Shown here: piece after piece, positions 25,899 through 34,037 of the stretch
Numbering within the stretch: position 1 is the first letter of the stretch
Layout: each line of letters opens with the position of its first letter
Assembly: GCA_948847595.1 (NCBI GenBank)
Contig: CAQOGY010000002.1
Span: 186,001 to 250,000, forward strand
From: an uncultured Bacteroides sp.
GTDB taxonomy: Bacteria > Bacteroidota > Bacteroidia > Bacteroidales > Bacteroidaceae
Direction: 5' to 3'
Length of the DNA stretch: 64,000 bases
Position numbers and translations under genes: made by a program
Notes under the pieces: model-generated
Told to the model about the DNA's origin: nothing
Seen by the model: the letters and a program-made list of their open reading frames with translations, nothing else
The model's database searches: none

Positions 25899-27380
25899 AT
25901 GAGACAAGCCACACGCACACAATGGATCAAATGCACCATTGCTATTCTCCTTTATCTCGCCTTCCTCATCTGGGTACGCAGTTGGTGGGGGCTGATTGTC
26001 GTTCCTTTCATCTTCGATATTTATATCACCAAGAAAATACCCTGGTCATTCTGGAAGAAATCGAAGAATCCTACCGTTCGTAATGTTATGAGTTGGGTAG
26101 ATGCCATTGTCTTTGCATTGGTTGCTGTCTACTTTGTCAATATCTACATTTTCCAAAACTATCAGATTCCTTCCTCGTCTTTGGAAAAGTCATTGCTGGT
26201 AGGCGACTTCCTGTACGTCAGTAAGATGAGCTACGGGCCACGTGTGCCGAATACGCCGCTTTCCATGCCGTTGGCGCAACATACGCTGCCTATTTTAAAT
26301 ACCAAATCATATATCGAATGGCCTCAGTGGAAATATAAAAGAGTTCCCGGGTTCGGAAAAGTGAAACTCAATGACATTGTTGTCTTCAACTTTCCTGCCG
26401 GTGATACGGTAGCGCTCAACAATCAGCAAACAGATTTCTACTCTATAGCCTACGGTGAAGGTCAGCGCCTGTATCCCAAGCAGATAGAGATGGACAGTCT
26501 GACACGCCAGCAGCAACGTGCTGTTTACGATTTGTATTATAATGCCGGTCGCCAGCAGATTCTATCGAATCCGCGTGTTTACGGAGAGGTCGTTTATCGT
26601 CCGGTAGACCGCCGTGAAAACTATGTAAAACGCTGTGTCGGTCTGCCCGGAGATACGCTGCAGATCGTAGACGGTCAGGTCATGATTGACGGCAAGGCTA
26701 TCGAGAATCCCGAAAATCTGCAGTTCAACTACTTCGTACAGACCACAGGCCCGTATATCACGGAAGATATGTTCCGTGAATTAGGCATCAGCAAGGCAGA
26801 CCAGACATTGTATGATGATTCTTCATGGGAAGAAACCTTCAGACAGATCGGACTGGACAATCGGAATGCACAAGGAAAGATGGCTCCTATTTATCATCTT
26901 CCGCTGACGAAGAAAATGTACGAAACATTGTCCGGCAACAAAAAGCTCATCAGCAAGATCGTCATGGAACCGGAAGAGTATGCCGGACAGATGTACCCGC
27001 TCAACTTACATACCAAATGGAACCGTAACAACTACGGTCCGATCTGGATTCCCGCCAAAGGTGCTACTATCACTCTGACTGAAGATAACCTGCCTATCTA
27101 CGAACGTTGTATTGTCGCTTACGAAGGAAATAAGCTGGAAATCAAGCCGGACGGTATTTATATCAACGGCGAGAAAACCGATCAATATACCTTTAAGATG
27201 GACTATTACTGGATGATGGGCGACAACCGCCACAATTCTGCGGACTCCCGCTATTGGGGATTTGTTCCTGAAGACCATGTAGTAGGTAAACCTATCGTTG
27301 TATGGCTGTCACTTGACAAAGACCGCGGATGGTTTGACGGAAAAATCCGTTGGAACCGCCTCTTCAAGTGGGTAGACTGA
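25899..27380 (+). CDS. lepB: Signal peptidase I (active-site residues intact)
   Basis: A 493-residue S26-family membrane protease that removes signal peptides from exported proteins. Two N-terminal membrane segments lie at about 12-40 and 66-88. The Ser box reads PSSSLEKSLLVGD with the nucleophile at Ser94. The Lys box reads NYVKRCVGLPGD with the general base at Lys244. The last box is MMGDNRHNSADSRYWGFVP. About 100 extra residues lie between the Ser and Lys boxes, and another insertion follows the Lys box, which makes the protein much longer than E. coli LepB. It is followed after 42 bases by an inactive-looking paralogue. Confidence 0.93.
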   Translation: MRQATRTQWIKCTIAILLYLAFLIWVRSWWGLIVVPFIFDIYITKKIPWSFWKKSKNPTVRNVMSWVDAIVFALVAVYFVNIYIFQNYQIPSSSLEKSLLVGDFLYVSKMSYGPRVPNTPLSMPLAQHTLPILNTKSYIEWPQWKYKRVPGFGKVKLNDIVVFNFPAGDTVALNNQQTDFYSIAYGEGQRLYPKQIEMDSLTRQQQRAVYDLYYNAGRQQILSNPRVYGEVVYRPVDRRENYVKRCVGLPGDTLQIVDGQVMIDGKAIENPENLQFNYFVQTTGPYITEDMFRELGISKADQTLYDDSSWEETFRQIGLDNRNAQGKMAPIYHLPLTKKMYETLSGNKKLISKIVMEPEEYAGQMYPLNLHTKWNRNNYGPIWIPAKGATITLTEDNLPIYERCIVAYEGNKLEIKPDGIYINGEKTDQYTFKMDYYWMMGDNRHNSADSRYWGFVPEDHVVGKPIVVWLSLDKDRGWFDGKIRWNRLFKWVD

Positions 27381-27422
27381 TAAGGATACAGACGTGATAG
27401 AGTGATAAGGTGATAGAAATTG

Positions 27423-28361
27423 ATGAACATTCGTAAATTCAAATGGATATTCGCATTCGCCGGAGCAATAGCCGTCGTGCTTCTGCTCCGGGGATTCGCT
27501 TTTACATCCTGCCTTATCCCTTCCACCGGTATGGAGAATTCACTTTTTCAGGGTGAACGTATTCTGGTCAACAAATGGAGCTACGGCCTGCGGGTTCCGC
27601 TGATGTCACTGTTCTCATATCACCGTTGGTGCGAGCGATCTGTCCGGCAACAAGATGTTGTAGTCTTTAATAATCCCGCCGCCATCGGGCAACCGACTAT
27701 TGACCGAAGAGAAATCTATATCAGCCGTTGTATCGGTACTCCCGGTGATACCCTGCTTGTCGATTCCCTTTTCTCCGTATCCTCTCCCGAAGCGCAATTC
27801 AATCCGGATAAGAAGAGACTCTACTCCTATCCCGCTACTAAAGAGCAGTTGATCACTTCGCTTATGCAAACCCTTTCCATCACCAACGACGGACTGATGG
27901 GAAGTAATGACAGTACTCATGTCCGCAGTTTCAGCCGCTATGAATATTACTTACTGGAACAAGCGATCAGCGATCAGAACTGGATTCAGCCTTTGACGGA
28001 AAAGAGCGAAAAAGAGCTTAAACCGCTCATCGTTCCCGGCAAAGGGAAAGCACTACGAGTATATCCGTGGAATATCACATTGCTGCGAAATACCCTCGTG
28101 ATGCACGAAGGCAAACAGGCGGAAATAAAGAATGATACGCTTTATATCGACGGAAAACCCACACAGCATTGTTTTTTTACCAAAGATTACTACTGGATGG
28201 CTTCCAACAATAGTGTCAATCTGTCCGATTCACGTCTGTTCGGATTCGTTCCGCAAGACCATATTATCGGGAAAGCATCACTAATCTGGTTCTCTAAAGA
28301 AAAAGGAACGGGAATCTTTGACGGATACCGATGGAATCGCTTCTTTCAGTCTGTAAAATAA
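27423..28361 (+). CDS. Signal peptidase I-like protein lacking both catalytic residues
   Basis: A 312-residue S26-family paralogue of the preceding gene, with one N-terminal membrane segment (FAFAGAIAVVLLLRGFAF). The Ser box reads IPSTGMENSLFQGE, where the nucleophile position is Gly36. The Lys box reads IYISRCIGTPGD, where the lysine is Ser101. The last box reads MASNNSVNLSDSRLFGFVP and has lost GDN. The frame is intact and the fold motifs are kept, so it is a probable pseudoenzyme rather than a decaying gene. It may regulate or complex with the active peptidase. An in-frame TTG precedes the ATG at 27423; the ATG was chosen. Confidence 0.85.
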   Translation: MNIRKFKWIFAFAGAIAVVLLLRGFAFTSCLIPSTGMENSLFQGERILVNKWSYGLRVPLMSLFSYHRWCERSVRQQDVVVFNNPAAIGQPTIDRREIYISRCIGTPGDTLLVDSLFSVSSPEAQFNPDKKRLYSYPATKEQLITSLMQTLSITNDGLMGSNDSTHVRSFSRYEYYLLEQAISDQNWIQPLTEKSEKELKPLIVPGKGKALRVYPWNITLLRNTLVMHEGKQAEIKNDTLYIDGKPTQHCFFTKDYYWMASNNSVNLSDSRLFGFVPQDHIIGKASLIWFSKEKGTGIFDGYRWNRFFQSVK

Positions 28362-28403
28362 TTCACATGCATAGTTTTCAACATAACATCTGTACATAAA
28401 ATA

Positions 28404-29033
28404 ATGAGAATAGCTTATTTATCATCTGCCTACCTTGCTCCAGTAGAATATTATACCAAACTATTGGAATATGATAAAATATATGTCGAACAACACGATC
28501 ATTATATAAAGCAAACCTATCGCAACCGTTGTACGATTGCCGGACCTGACGGCGAACTGGCACTCTCCATTCCAACCGTCAAACCGGATACGCTGAAATG
28601 TCCGATGAAGGATATACGTATTTCCGATCACGGTAACTGGCGCCATCTGCATTGGAATGCTATCGAATCAGCCTACAACAGCACTCCTTACTTTGAATAT
28701 TATAAAGACGACTTCCGACCTTTCTATGAGAAGAAATACGAGTTTTTAGCCGATTTCAACGAAGAAATCTGCCAGCTGGTCTGTAAGTTGATAGACATTC
28801 AGCCTTGCATCGAACGAACTACAGAATATAAAATGGAATTTGCTACAGAAGAAGCGGACTTCCGCGAGATTATTCATCCCAAGAAAGATTTCCGGATAGC
28901 TGATCCGGAATTTATTCCGCATCCCTATTACCAGGTATTTGATTCCAAACTCGGTTTTCTCCCTAATCTGAGTATTATTGACCTGCTTTTCAATATGGGA
29001 CCGGAGAGTTTATTGGTATTAACAAGTAAATAA
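28404..29033 (+). CDS. WbqC family protein
   Basis: A 209-residue cytoplasmic protein of the WbqC family. It starts with the family pattern MRIAYLSSAYLAPVEYY and contains KQTYRNRCTIAGPDGELALSIP, WRHLHWNAIESAYNSTPYFEYY and the C-terminal FDSKLGFLPNLSIIDLLFNMGPE. The family is found in sugar biosynthesis clusters and near envelope genes. A precise reaction is not established to my knowledge. It is the last gene of the dapB operon and is followed by a hairpin. Confidence 0.85.
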   Translation: MRIAYLSSAYLAPVEYYTKLLEYDKIYVEQHDHYIKQTYRNRCTIAGPDGELALSIPTVKPDTLKCPMKDIRISDHGNWRHLHWNAIESAYNSTPYFEYYKDDFRPFYEKKYEFLADFNEEICQLVCKLIDIQPCIERTTEYKMEFATEEADFREIIHPKKDFRIADPEFIPHPYYQVFDSKLGFLPNLSIIDLLFNMGPESLLVLTSK

Positions 29034-29104
29034 CATTATAATAGCCAGACAAAGACATCAAACGTCCTGACACTACGTATCTTATCATACATCCCGGTAA
29101 GGTT

Positions 29105-29154
29105 AACAGGCGGACAAGCCTTGATTAATATCTTTTGTCCGCTTCCTGTTTTCG
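29105..29154 (+). terminator. Terminator of the dapB-wbqC operon
   Basis: CGGACAA (29111-29117) pairs with TTGTCCG (29135-29141) and AACAGG (29105-29110) with CCTGTT (29145-29150), with a three-base bulge, followed by TTCG. It lies 72 bases after the WbqC stop. Confidence 0.6.
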
Positions 29155-29156
29155 TT

Positions 29157-29244
29157 CCACGTACGTAAACCGTTGGGACTGCGTACGTGATCCCATCGGT
29201 TCACGTACATGAACTCATGGGATTACAGACGTGAAACGAAGAAA
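29157..29244. repeat. 22-bp-pitch array with CGTACGT cores
   Basis: Four 22-bp units start at 29157, 29179, 29201 and 29223. The first part of each holds CCACGTACGT, CTGCGTACGT, TCACGTACAT or TTACAGACGT. The second part holds TTGGGA, ATCCCA, TGGGA or none, so the CGTACGT core is itself palindromic and the flank alternates in orientation. The array begins right after the WbqC terminator. Confidence 0.85.
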
Positions 29245-29354
29245 TGTAACGACCGTACTACATTAATCTAACGTTGAAAACAGCTTAATAAACGTAGCAC
29301 AAACTATTAAATGAACCGGCTTACCTGAATCAGGAAGGCAGAATCTCTTATGAA

Positions 29355-29469
29355 GGTGACAATAGAAAAGTTGTTTTTCTCTATTATCACCCTATTGTCA
29401 CCACCTATTGTCACCCTTATCACGCTAAATTCCAGCACATTAAGCCTGAAAAGTGACAAGTGACAATAA
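29355..29469. repeat. Loose array of CTATTGTCACC half-sites
   Basis: GGTGACAATAG at 29355 is the exact inverse of CTATTGTCACC at 29392 and 29405. A variant, CTATTATCACC, is at 29381 and TTATCAC at 29417. Further GTGACAA copies lie at 29453 and 29460. The TGTCAC/TATCAC cores start at 29385, 29396, 29409 and 29418, steps of 11, 13 and 9. It resembles a degraded member of the 11/22-bp arrays. Confidence 0.65.
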
Positions 29470-29605
29470 GAATAACGTTTTAACTCTAGTTGAAAGAGGC
29501 ACATTCTATATCACTACAATTCATCATTGATTGAAGTTTATCACAGTAAAATCAAGCTAAGAAGCCTTATTTCTAACCACAAACAAGACTCGTTTCAAAG
29601 AAAAA

Positions 29606-29650
29606 GGAGAATGTTGTGACTCTCTCTTTTATAAGATAACAACATTCTCC
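29606..29650 (-). terminator. Terminator of the beta-1,6-glucan operon
   Basis: GGAGAATGTTGT (29606-29617) and ACAACATTCTCC (29639-29650) form a 12-bp stem. On the minus strand it is followed by TTTTTCTTT, a T-tract fitting termination after the GH3 gene. Confidence 0.8.
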
Positions 29651-29699
29651 CAGCAATCTGTTTTACCGGGGGAGGCCCCCAGTTTTACCAAACGGATAC

Positions 29700-31994
29700 C
29701 TATCTCAACTCAAATGGTACAATTCCTTTAATGTCTCTGGATGATGTTCCGATGACTGCTTCAAACTTACCCGGTTCTGTCATCCATTCGTGTTTGACAT
29801 CATCGAAGAAGCTCAGGGCTTTTTTATCAATCGTCAGCGTTACAGCCTTCTCCTCACCCGGAGCCAGTTTTACTTTCTTGAAGCCTTTCAGTTCCTTGAC
29901 CGGACGAGGCAGAGAGGATTTCTTATCGCTGACATAAAGCTGGATAACTTCCTGACCTTCACGAGTACCTGTATTCTTTACGTTGATCGTGAAAGAGATG
30001 GTATCATCGGCAGTCATAACCTTTTTGTTAGCCGAAGGTTTCCCGTAAGCGAAAGTAGTATAGCTCAATCCGTGTCCGAACGGGAAAAGCGGTTTGATCT
30101 TTTCTTTGTCTGCCCAGCGATAGCCTACAAAAATATCTTCACGATAGATTTCGTTTATGGTATCACCATTGTTCTTGGAGTGTGCCAGTTCTTCTTTATT
30201 CCCCGGATATTCACCCAGTGTATGTGCGCCTACGTCTTCCAGTCTTGCAGGAAAAGTAAAAGGAAGTTTCCCCGACGGATTAGCATCTCCTAGCAGTACC
30301 GAAGCAAGAGCTGTTCCGGCTTCCGAACCTAAGAACCAACCCTGAACAATAGCGGGCACTTCATTTACCCAAGGCATGGCAACCGCATTACCGGAGATGT
30401 TTACGACAATCAAGTTCTTATTTACTTTTGCCAACTCGCCAATCACTCTGTCCTGCGCATACGGCAATCCAAGGGATGCACGGTCCGAATCTTCGCAATC
30501 CTGATGATTGCTCTTGTTCAGTCCACCGAAGAAAATTACGTAATCCGCATCTTTAGACACTTCTACAGCCTCAGCAAGAAGTTCATCCTCCGAACGGTCG
30601 TCTTTCAAATCTTGTCCGGTCTGTACTCCATTATATTCCCCTGTCGGGTCACCAACGTATCCACGGGCATACAAAACTTCCGCCTGTGAACCTACGCGGT
30701 TCTTCAAGCCGTCCAAAGGAGATATCTCATATTTCACTTTCAGAGAAGAACTGCCACCGCCTACAGTCATCATCTTAATGGCGTTTTCACCGATAACAGC
30801 AATCTTCCTGGCTTTCTTCAAGTCAATAGGCAATACATTATCCTTATTCTGTAACAGTACAATTCCTTCTTCACCGATTTTTCGTCCGGCTTGTCCATGC
30901 TCGGGCGAAGCCAGAGAACCGAAAGGTTTATACGGGTTCATCGAAGTGCGGAAGATCAGACGGAGGATATTACTCACTTTTTCGTCCAGTTCTTTGGTTC
31001 CGACTGTGCCCTCCTGGATCAGTTTCAGGTAAGGATGTGCCAAATAGTAATTGTCATAAGCATTCCTTGTCCCGGCAGAAAGTCCGTTTGTCCATGAACC
31101 GAACTCCATATCCAGACCATTCGAAATGGCCTGGAAAGTATCATGTACTCCGCCCCAATCTGAAACGACGACACCATCAAAGCCCCATTCCTTACGCAGA
31201 ATATCTTGCAGTAATCGCTTATTATGGCACGCATGCTGAGTCTTATAGAGCTTACCGGAGTCGGTATCTTCACTAAACGAATAAAGGTTGTAAGCTCCCA
31301 TTATTGCCCAAGCACCACCTTCCTGAACGGCCGCTTTGAAAGCCGGAAGATAAATCTCATAAAGAGCACGGTCGCTCAAATGAACATTGGTGGTGTGACG
31401 GTTGAACTCCTGATTGTTTAATGCGTAATGCTTCACACAAGCAGCAACACCGTTTTCCTGTACTCCCTTAATATAAGGAACTACCATTATGGAAGACAGG
31501 TACGGATCTTCGCCCATATATTCAAAATTACGCCCATTCAACGGGGTACGGTAGATGTTGACACCGGGCCCCAGGAGAATATCTTTTTTCCGGTAACGGG
31601 CTTCTTCGCCAATGCTCTTCCCATAAAGATAAGACATTTCGGGATTCCATGTTGCAGAAAGGCAAGTCAATGCAGGATAGGCTATACAGGAATCGTTTGT
31701 CCATCCTGCCTGATCCCACTCATCCCATAATACTTCGGGACGGATGCCGTGAGGGCCATCGGTTGCCCATACTTCGGGAATCCCCAGACGAGGGACTCCC
31801 GGTGAACTAAATTTAGACTGCGCATGAGTCATCTTCACCTTCTCTTCAAGTGTCATACGGCTCAGCGCATCTTTCACCCGTTCTTCGATAGGCTTGCTCG
31901 TGTCCAGATATACTGGTGTCTGCGCCATATTCATAGTCGGTAAAACGGCGGCTATAGACAAGCCAAGTAACGTTGCTTTAAATTTCATGTTCAT
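29700..31994 (-). CDS. GH3 beta-glucosidase (periplasmic enzyme of the beta-1,6-glucan locus)
   Basis: A 764-residue family GH3 enzyme that releases glucose from beta-linked glucooligosaccharides. The signal peptide ends TMNMAQ with no lipobox, so the protein should be periplasmic. The N-terminal barrel has KHYALNNQEFNRHTTNVHLSDR and the nucleophile in VVVSDWGGVHD (Asp279, counting from MNMK). The second domain has IVVNISGNAVAMPW and GLSYTTF, and a fibronectin-III-like C-terminal domain (EVIQLYVSDKKSSLPRPVKELKGF) closes it. A second ATG two codons later is an alternative start. From memory this is BT_3314, which completes gentio-oligosaccharide breakdown. It is the last gene of the operon, 17 bases after the binding protein. 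Confidence 0.9.
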   Translation of the reverse strand: MNMKFKATLLGLSIAAVLPTMNMAQTPVYLDTSKPIEERVKDALSRMTLEEKVKMTHAQSKFSSPGVPRLGIPEVWATDGPHGIRPEVLWDEWDQAGWTNDSCIAYPALTCLSATWNPEMSYLYGKSIGEEARYRKKDILLGPGVNIYRTPLNGRNFEYMGEDPYLSSIMVVPYIKGVQENGVAACVKHYALNNQEFNRHTTNVHLSDRALYEIYLPAFKAAVQEGGAWAIMGAYNLYSFSEDTDSGKLYKTQHACHNKRLLQDILRKEWGFDGVVVSDWGGVHDTFQAISNGLDMEFGSWTNGLSAGTRNAYDNYYLAHPYLKLIQEGTVGTKELDEKVSNILRLIFRTSMNPYKPFGSLASPEHGQAGRKIGEEGIVLLQNKDNVLPIDLKKARKIAVIGENAIKMMTVGGGSSSLKVKYEISPLDGLKNRVGSQAEVLYARGYVGDPTGEYNGVQTGQDLKDDRSEDELLAEAVEVSKDADYVIFFGGLNKSNHQDCEDSDRASLGLPYAQDRVIGELAKVNKNLIVVNISGNAVAMPWVNEVPAIVQGWFLGSEAGTALASVLLGDANPSGKLPFTFPARLEDVGAHTLGEYPGNKEELAHSKNNGDTINEIYREDIFVGYRWADKEKIKPLFPFGHGLSYTTFAYGKPSANKKVMTADDTISFTINVKNTGTREGQEVIQLYVSDKKSSLPRPVKELKGFKKVKLAPGEEKAVTLTIDKKALSFFDDVKHEWMTEPGKFEAVIGTSSRDIKGIVPFELR

Positions 31995-32011
31995 AAATGA
32001 TTTCTGTATTT

Positions 32012-34015
32012 TTACTTCTTCACAACAGAAAGAATTCCTTTATCTATCCCCTGAGTGAAATCTAACGTAAACACATAAGTAACTCCCTGTTCCAACGGAG
32101 AGGCCAATACAAGATTTTCCTCATCAACATTGAATAAGTTCCGGGTAGCCTGATCCATTTGCAGGTTCTTTTGATGAAATTGCTGATCCCAAGACTTTCC
32201 ACCCAGATATTTAACACTGATATAATCGTATCGTATGCGTTCACCAATAACCGTACTGCCTTCAGCACCAGTCTTCCCAGTAAACTGATAAACTTTCGGA
32301 CTGATTTCCGCCACACAATAAGCAGTCGAAAAGTCCCAGTTAAATTCGTCCTTAATAGACGGAGAGCCCATACCATAGCCCAACAACCATACGGCACCAT
32401 GCCCGTCAGCATCCAGTCCGGCTTCACTATTGCCATTCATACGTACTACTGCAAAGTATTTGCGTGTAGCATTTACCATCACCCGGTAGCTACCGGCAAC
32501 CGGCAAGAACTTCAAGTGATTATCTCCGGTCTTCACCAGATAATCCGGATCAACATACCAATCATTTAGATCTTCGATGCCACCTATTTCGAGTGTCTGG
32601 TTCTGCGTCAAAGACATCTGCAATTGATACATATCGGAACTGCCTTCTTCCAGCTTCATTCCATTGATTGTAATGTCCGGTCGCGGCAAGTCTACCTGTC
32701 CTACTTTCTCTACAGTCAGTACTGCTTTGGTATTACCTTTCGTTACATCTACCGTAAACTTATAAACACCGCCTCTCTCAAATTTCTGACCTTCCTGCAA
32801 CTTCAAGTTACCCGACTCTGTTATTTCAACAAGGTCGCTTGTAGTAGAGATGGCATCTCCCTTAAATTCACCATTATCCCACTTGTTTATGTGGAAGAAT
32901 TTAAAGTCAATATCACTTGTTTTCATAGTCACACCGGCAGTAAACGTAAGCTGATACTTCTTTGCCGTAAGTTGCGGCATACACAAACCATTCTCCGGCG
33001 TCCATCCCACTTCGTACAAAGATACCGACGGCTTGCCAATTCCATTTCCGATAGCCCAGATAGCTCCTGTTCCGTCATCCTGCAATTTAGCTGCTTCACC
33101 GTCTTTTAAAGCTATGACAGAGAAGTACTGTCTCTTACCGTTTGCTGTAATCTGATAGCTTCCGTCAATCGGCAGGAACTTCAGTGTTCCATCCTCCTGC
33201 TTTTCAAAGAAGTCCGGATCAATCCACCATTCATCATAAGCAGGCACTCCTTCGAACGTCAGAATGTCATTCTGCTTTAACGACAGTTTAACAGCATATA
33301 CATCGTTTTCTACCAGTTCCATTTCTTTTCCGTTCAGCAATAATTTGGCAAACGGACTCGCTTCATAGTTGAAAGTATTAAACTGAATCGTATAATTGCC
33401 CGGCTCTGTATTGGAGAACGGGATAGACGTAGTAGAGCCTACTGCAATCGTATTGTCTTCCCAGCCAAAAGTTAGCTCGTTGCCGTGCTCCCCTACTTTC
33501 GGAGTTTTGATATACGCCTTCATCTTCTGCGAAAAGTCTCCCGATACGCTATAATGATACATCGATTGCCTGTCCATCCGGTACTCCTGCCCTTCTTCAT
33601 CTACCAGGGTCAGATAAGGAAAGTCCGGACGTGCCAACGTAAGTTCCGTTTCCTGTTCCGTCGTAGTAAAGTGAATATTCTGAAGGATATACTTCAATGT
33701 CGCCTTTCCGTTAGGAATATTAGCATAATAAGGAATATAAATCTTTCCGGTATAGTCGCTTCCACTTGTCTTTGTTCGGATCACCGTTTCAGATACCTGT
33801 TCTTCTCCATAGAAAAGCTGCGCTTTCAAAGTAGAAAGAGGAACGTCTACATCCGAAGCCTTGATCGTAAACGGAAGGCTGTCACCGAAAAGGGCATCCG
33901 CATTCTCCGCCTTGATCTCCATACTCGGATTACCGGGAAGGAACTCGTCATCATTACAGGAATTCATGGATAAGATTCCCGCCAATGCCAATGTTATATA
34001 GATACTTTTTTTCAT
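32012..34015 (-). CDS. Surface glycan-binding lipoprotein with duplicated module (beta-1,6-glucan locus)
   Basis: A 667-residue lipoprotein (lipobox MNSC, then NDDEFLPG, a surface-export pattern). The N-terminal part looks like a DUF5016-type Ig fold. The rest contains two copies of one module. In the first WWIDPDFF and LKFLPIDGSYQI lead to GAIWAIGNGIGKPSV; in the second WYVDPDYL and LKFLPVAGSYRV lead to GAVWLLGYGMGSPSI. From memory it is BT_3313, which binds beta-1,6-glucan at the surface. The aromatic WW/WY residues of each module are plausible sugar contacts. No catalytic motif is seen. Operon position is between GH30 and GH3. Confidence 0.85.
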   Translation of the reverse strand: MKKSIYITLALAGILSMNSCNDDEFLPGNPSMEIKAENADALFGDSLPFTIKASDVDVPLSTLKAQLFYGEEQVSETVIRTKTSGSDYTGKIYIPYYANIPNGKATLKYILQNIHFTTTEQETELTLARPDFPYLTLVDEEGQEYRMDRQSMYHYSVSGDFSQKMKAYIKTPKVGEHGNELTFGWEDNTIAVGSTTSIPFSNTEPGNYTIQFNTFNYEASPFAKLLLNGKEMELVENDVYAVKLSLKQNDILTFEGVPAYDEWWIDPDFFEKQEDGTLKFLPIDGSYQITANGKRQYFSVIALKDGEAAKLQDDGTGAIWAIGNGIGKPSVSLYEVGWTPENGLCMPQLTAKKYQLTFTAGVTMKTSDIDFKFFHINKWDNGEFKGDAISTTSDLVEITESGNLKLQEGQKFERGGVYKFTVDVTKGNTKAVLTVEKVGQVDLPRPDITINGMKLEEGSSDMYQLQMSLTQNQTLEIGGIEDLNDWYVDPDYLVKTGDNHLKFLPVAGSYRVMVNATRKYFAVVRMNGNSEAGLDADGHGAVWLLGYGMGSPSIKDEFNWDFSTAYCVAEISPKVYQFTGKTGAEGSTVIGERIRYDYISVKYLGGKSWDQQFHQKNLQMDQATRNLFNVDEENLVLASPLEQGVTYVFTLDFTQGIDKGILSVVKK

Positions 34016-34037
34016 TGTCTTTATACTTTTAAGGTTC

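Larger units (their letters stand above)
29034..29699. other. Convergent intergenic region with terminators and two repeat arrays
   Basis: The region lies between the convergent WbqC and GH3 genes. It contains the WbqC-side hairpin (29105-29150), a 22-bp-pitch array (29157-29244), a looser array of GTGACA/TGTCAC half-sites (29355-29469), the GH3-side terminator (29606-29650), and a GGGGG-AGG-CCCCC hairpin (29668-29680) flanked by two GTTTTACC copies. No gene is seen. Confidence 0.8.
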
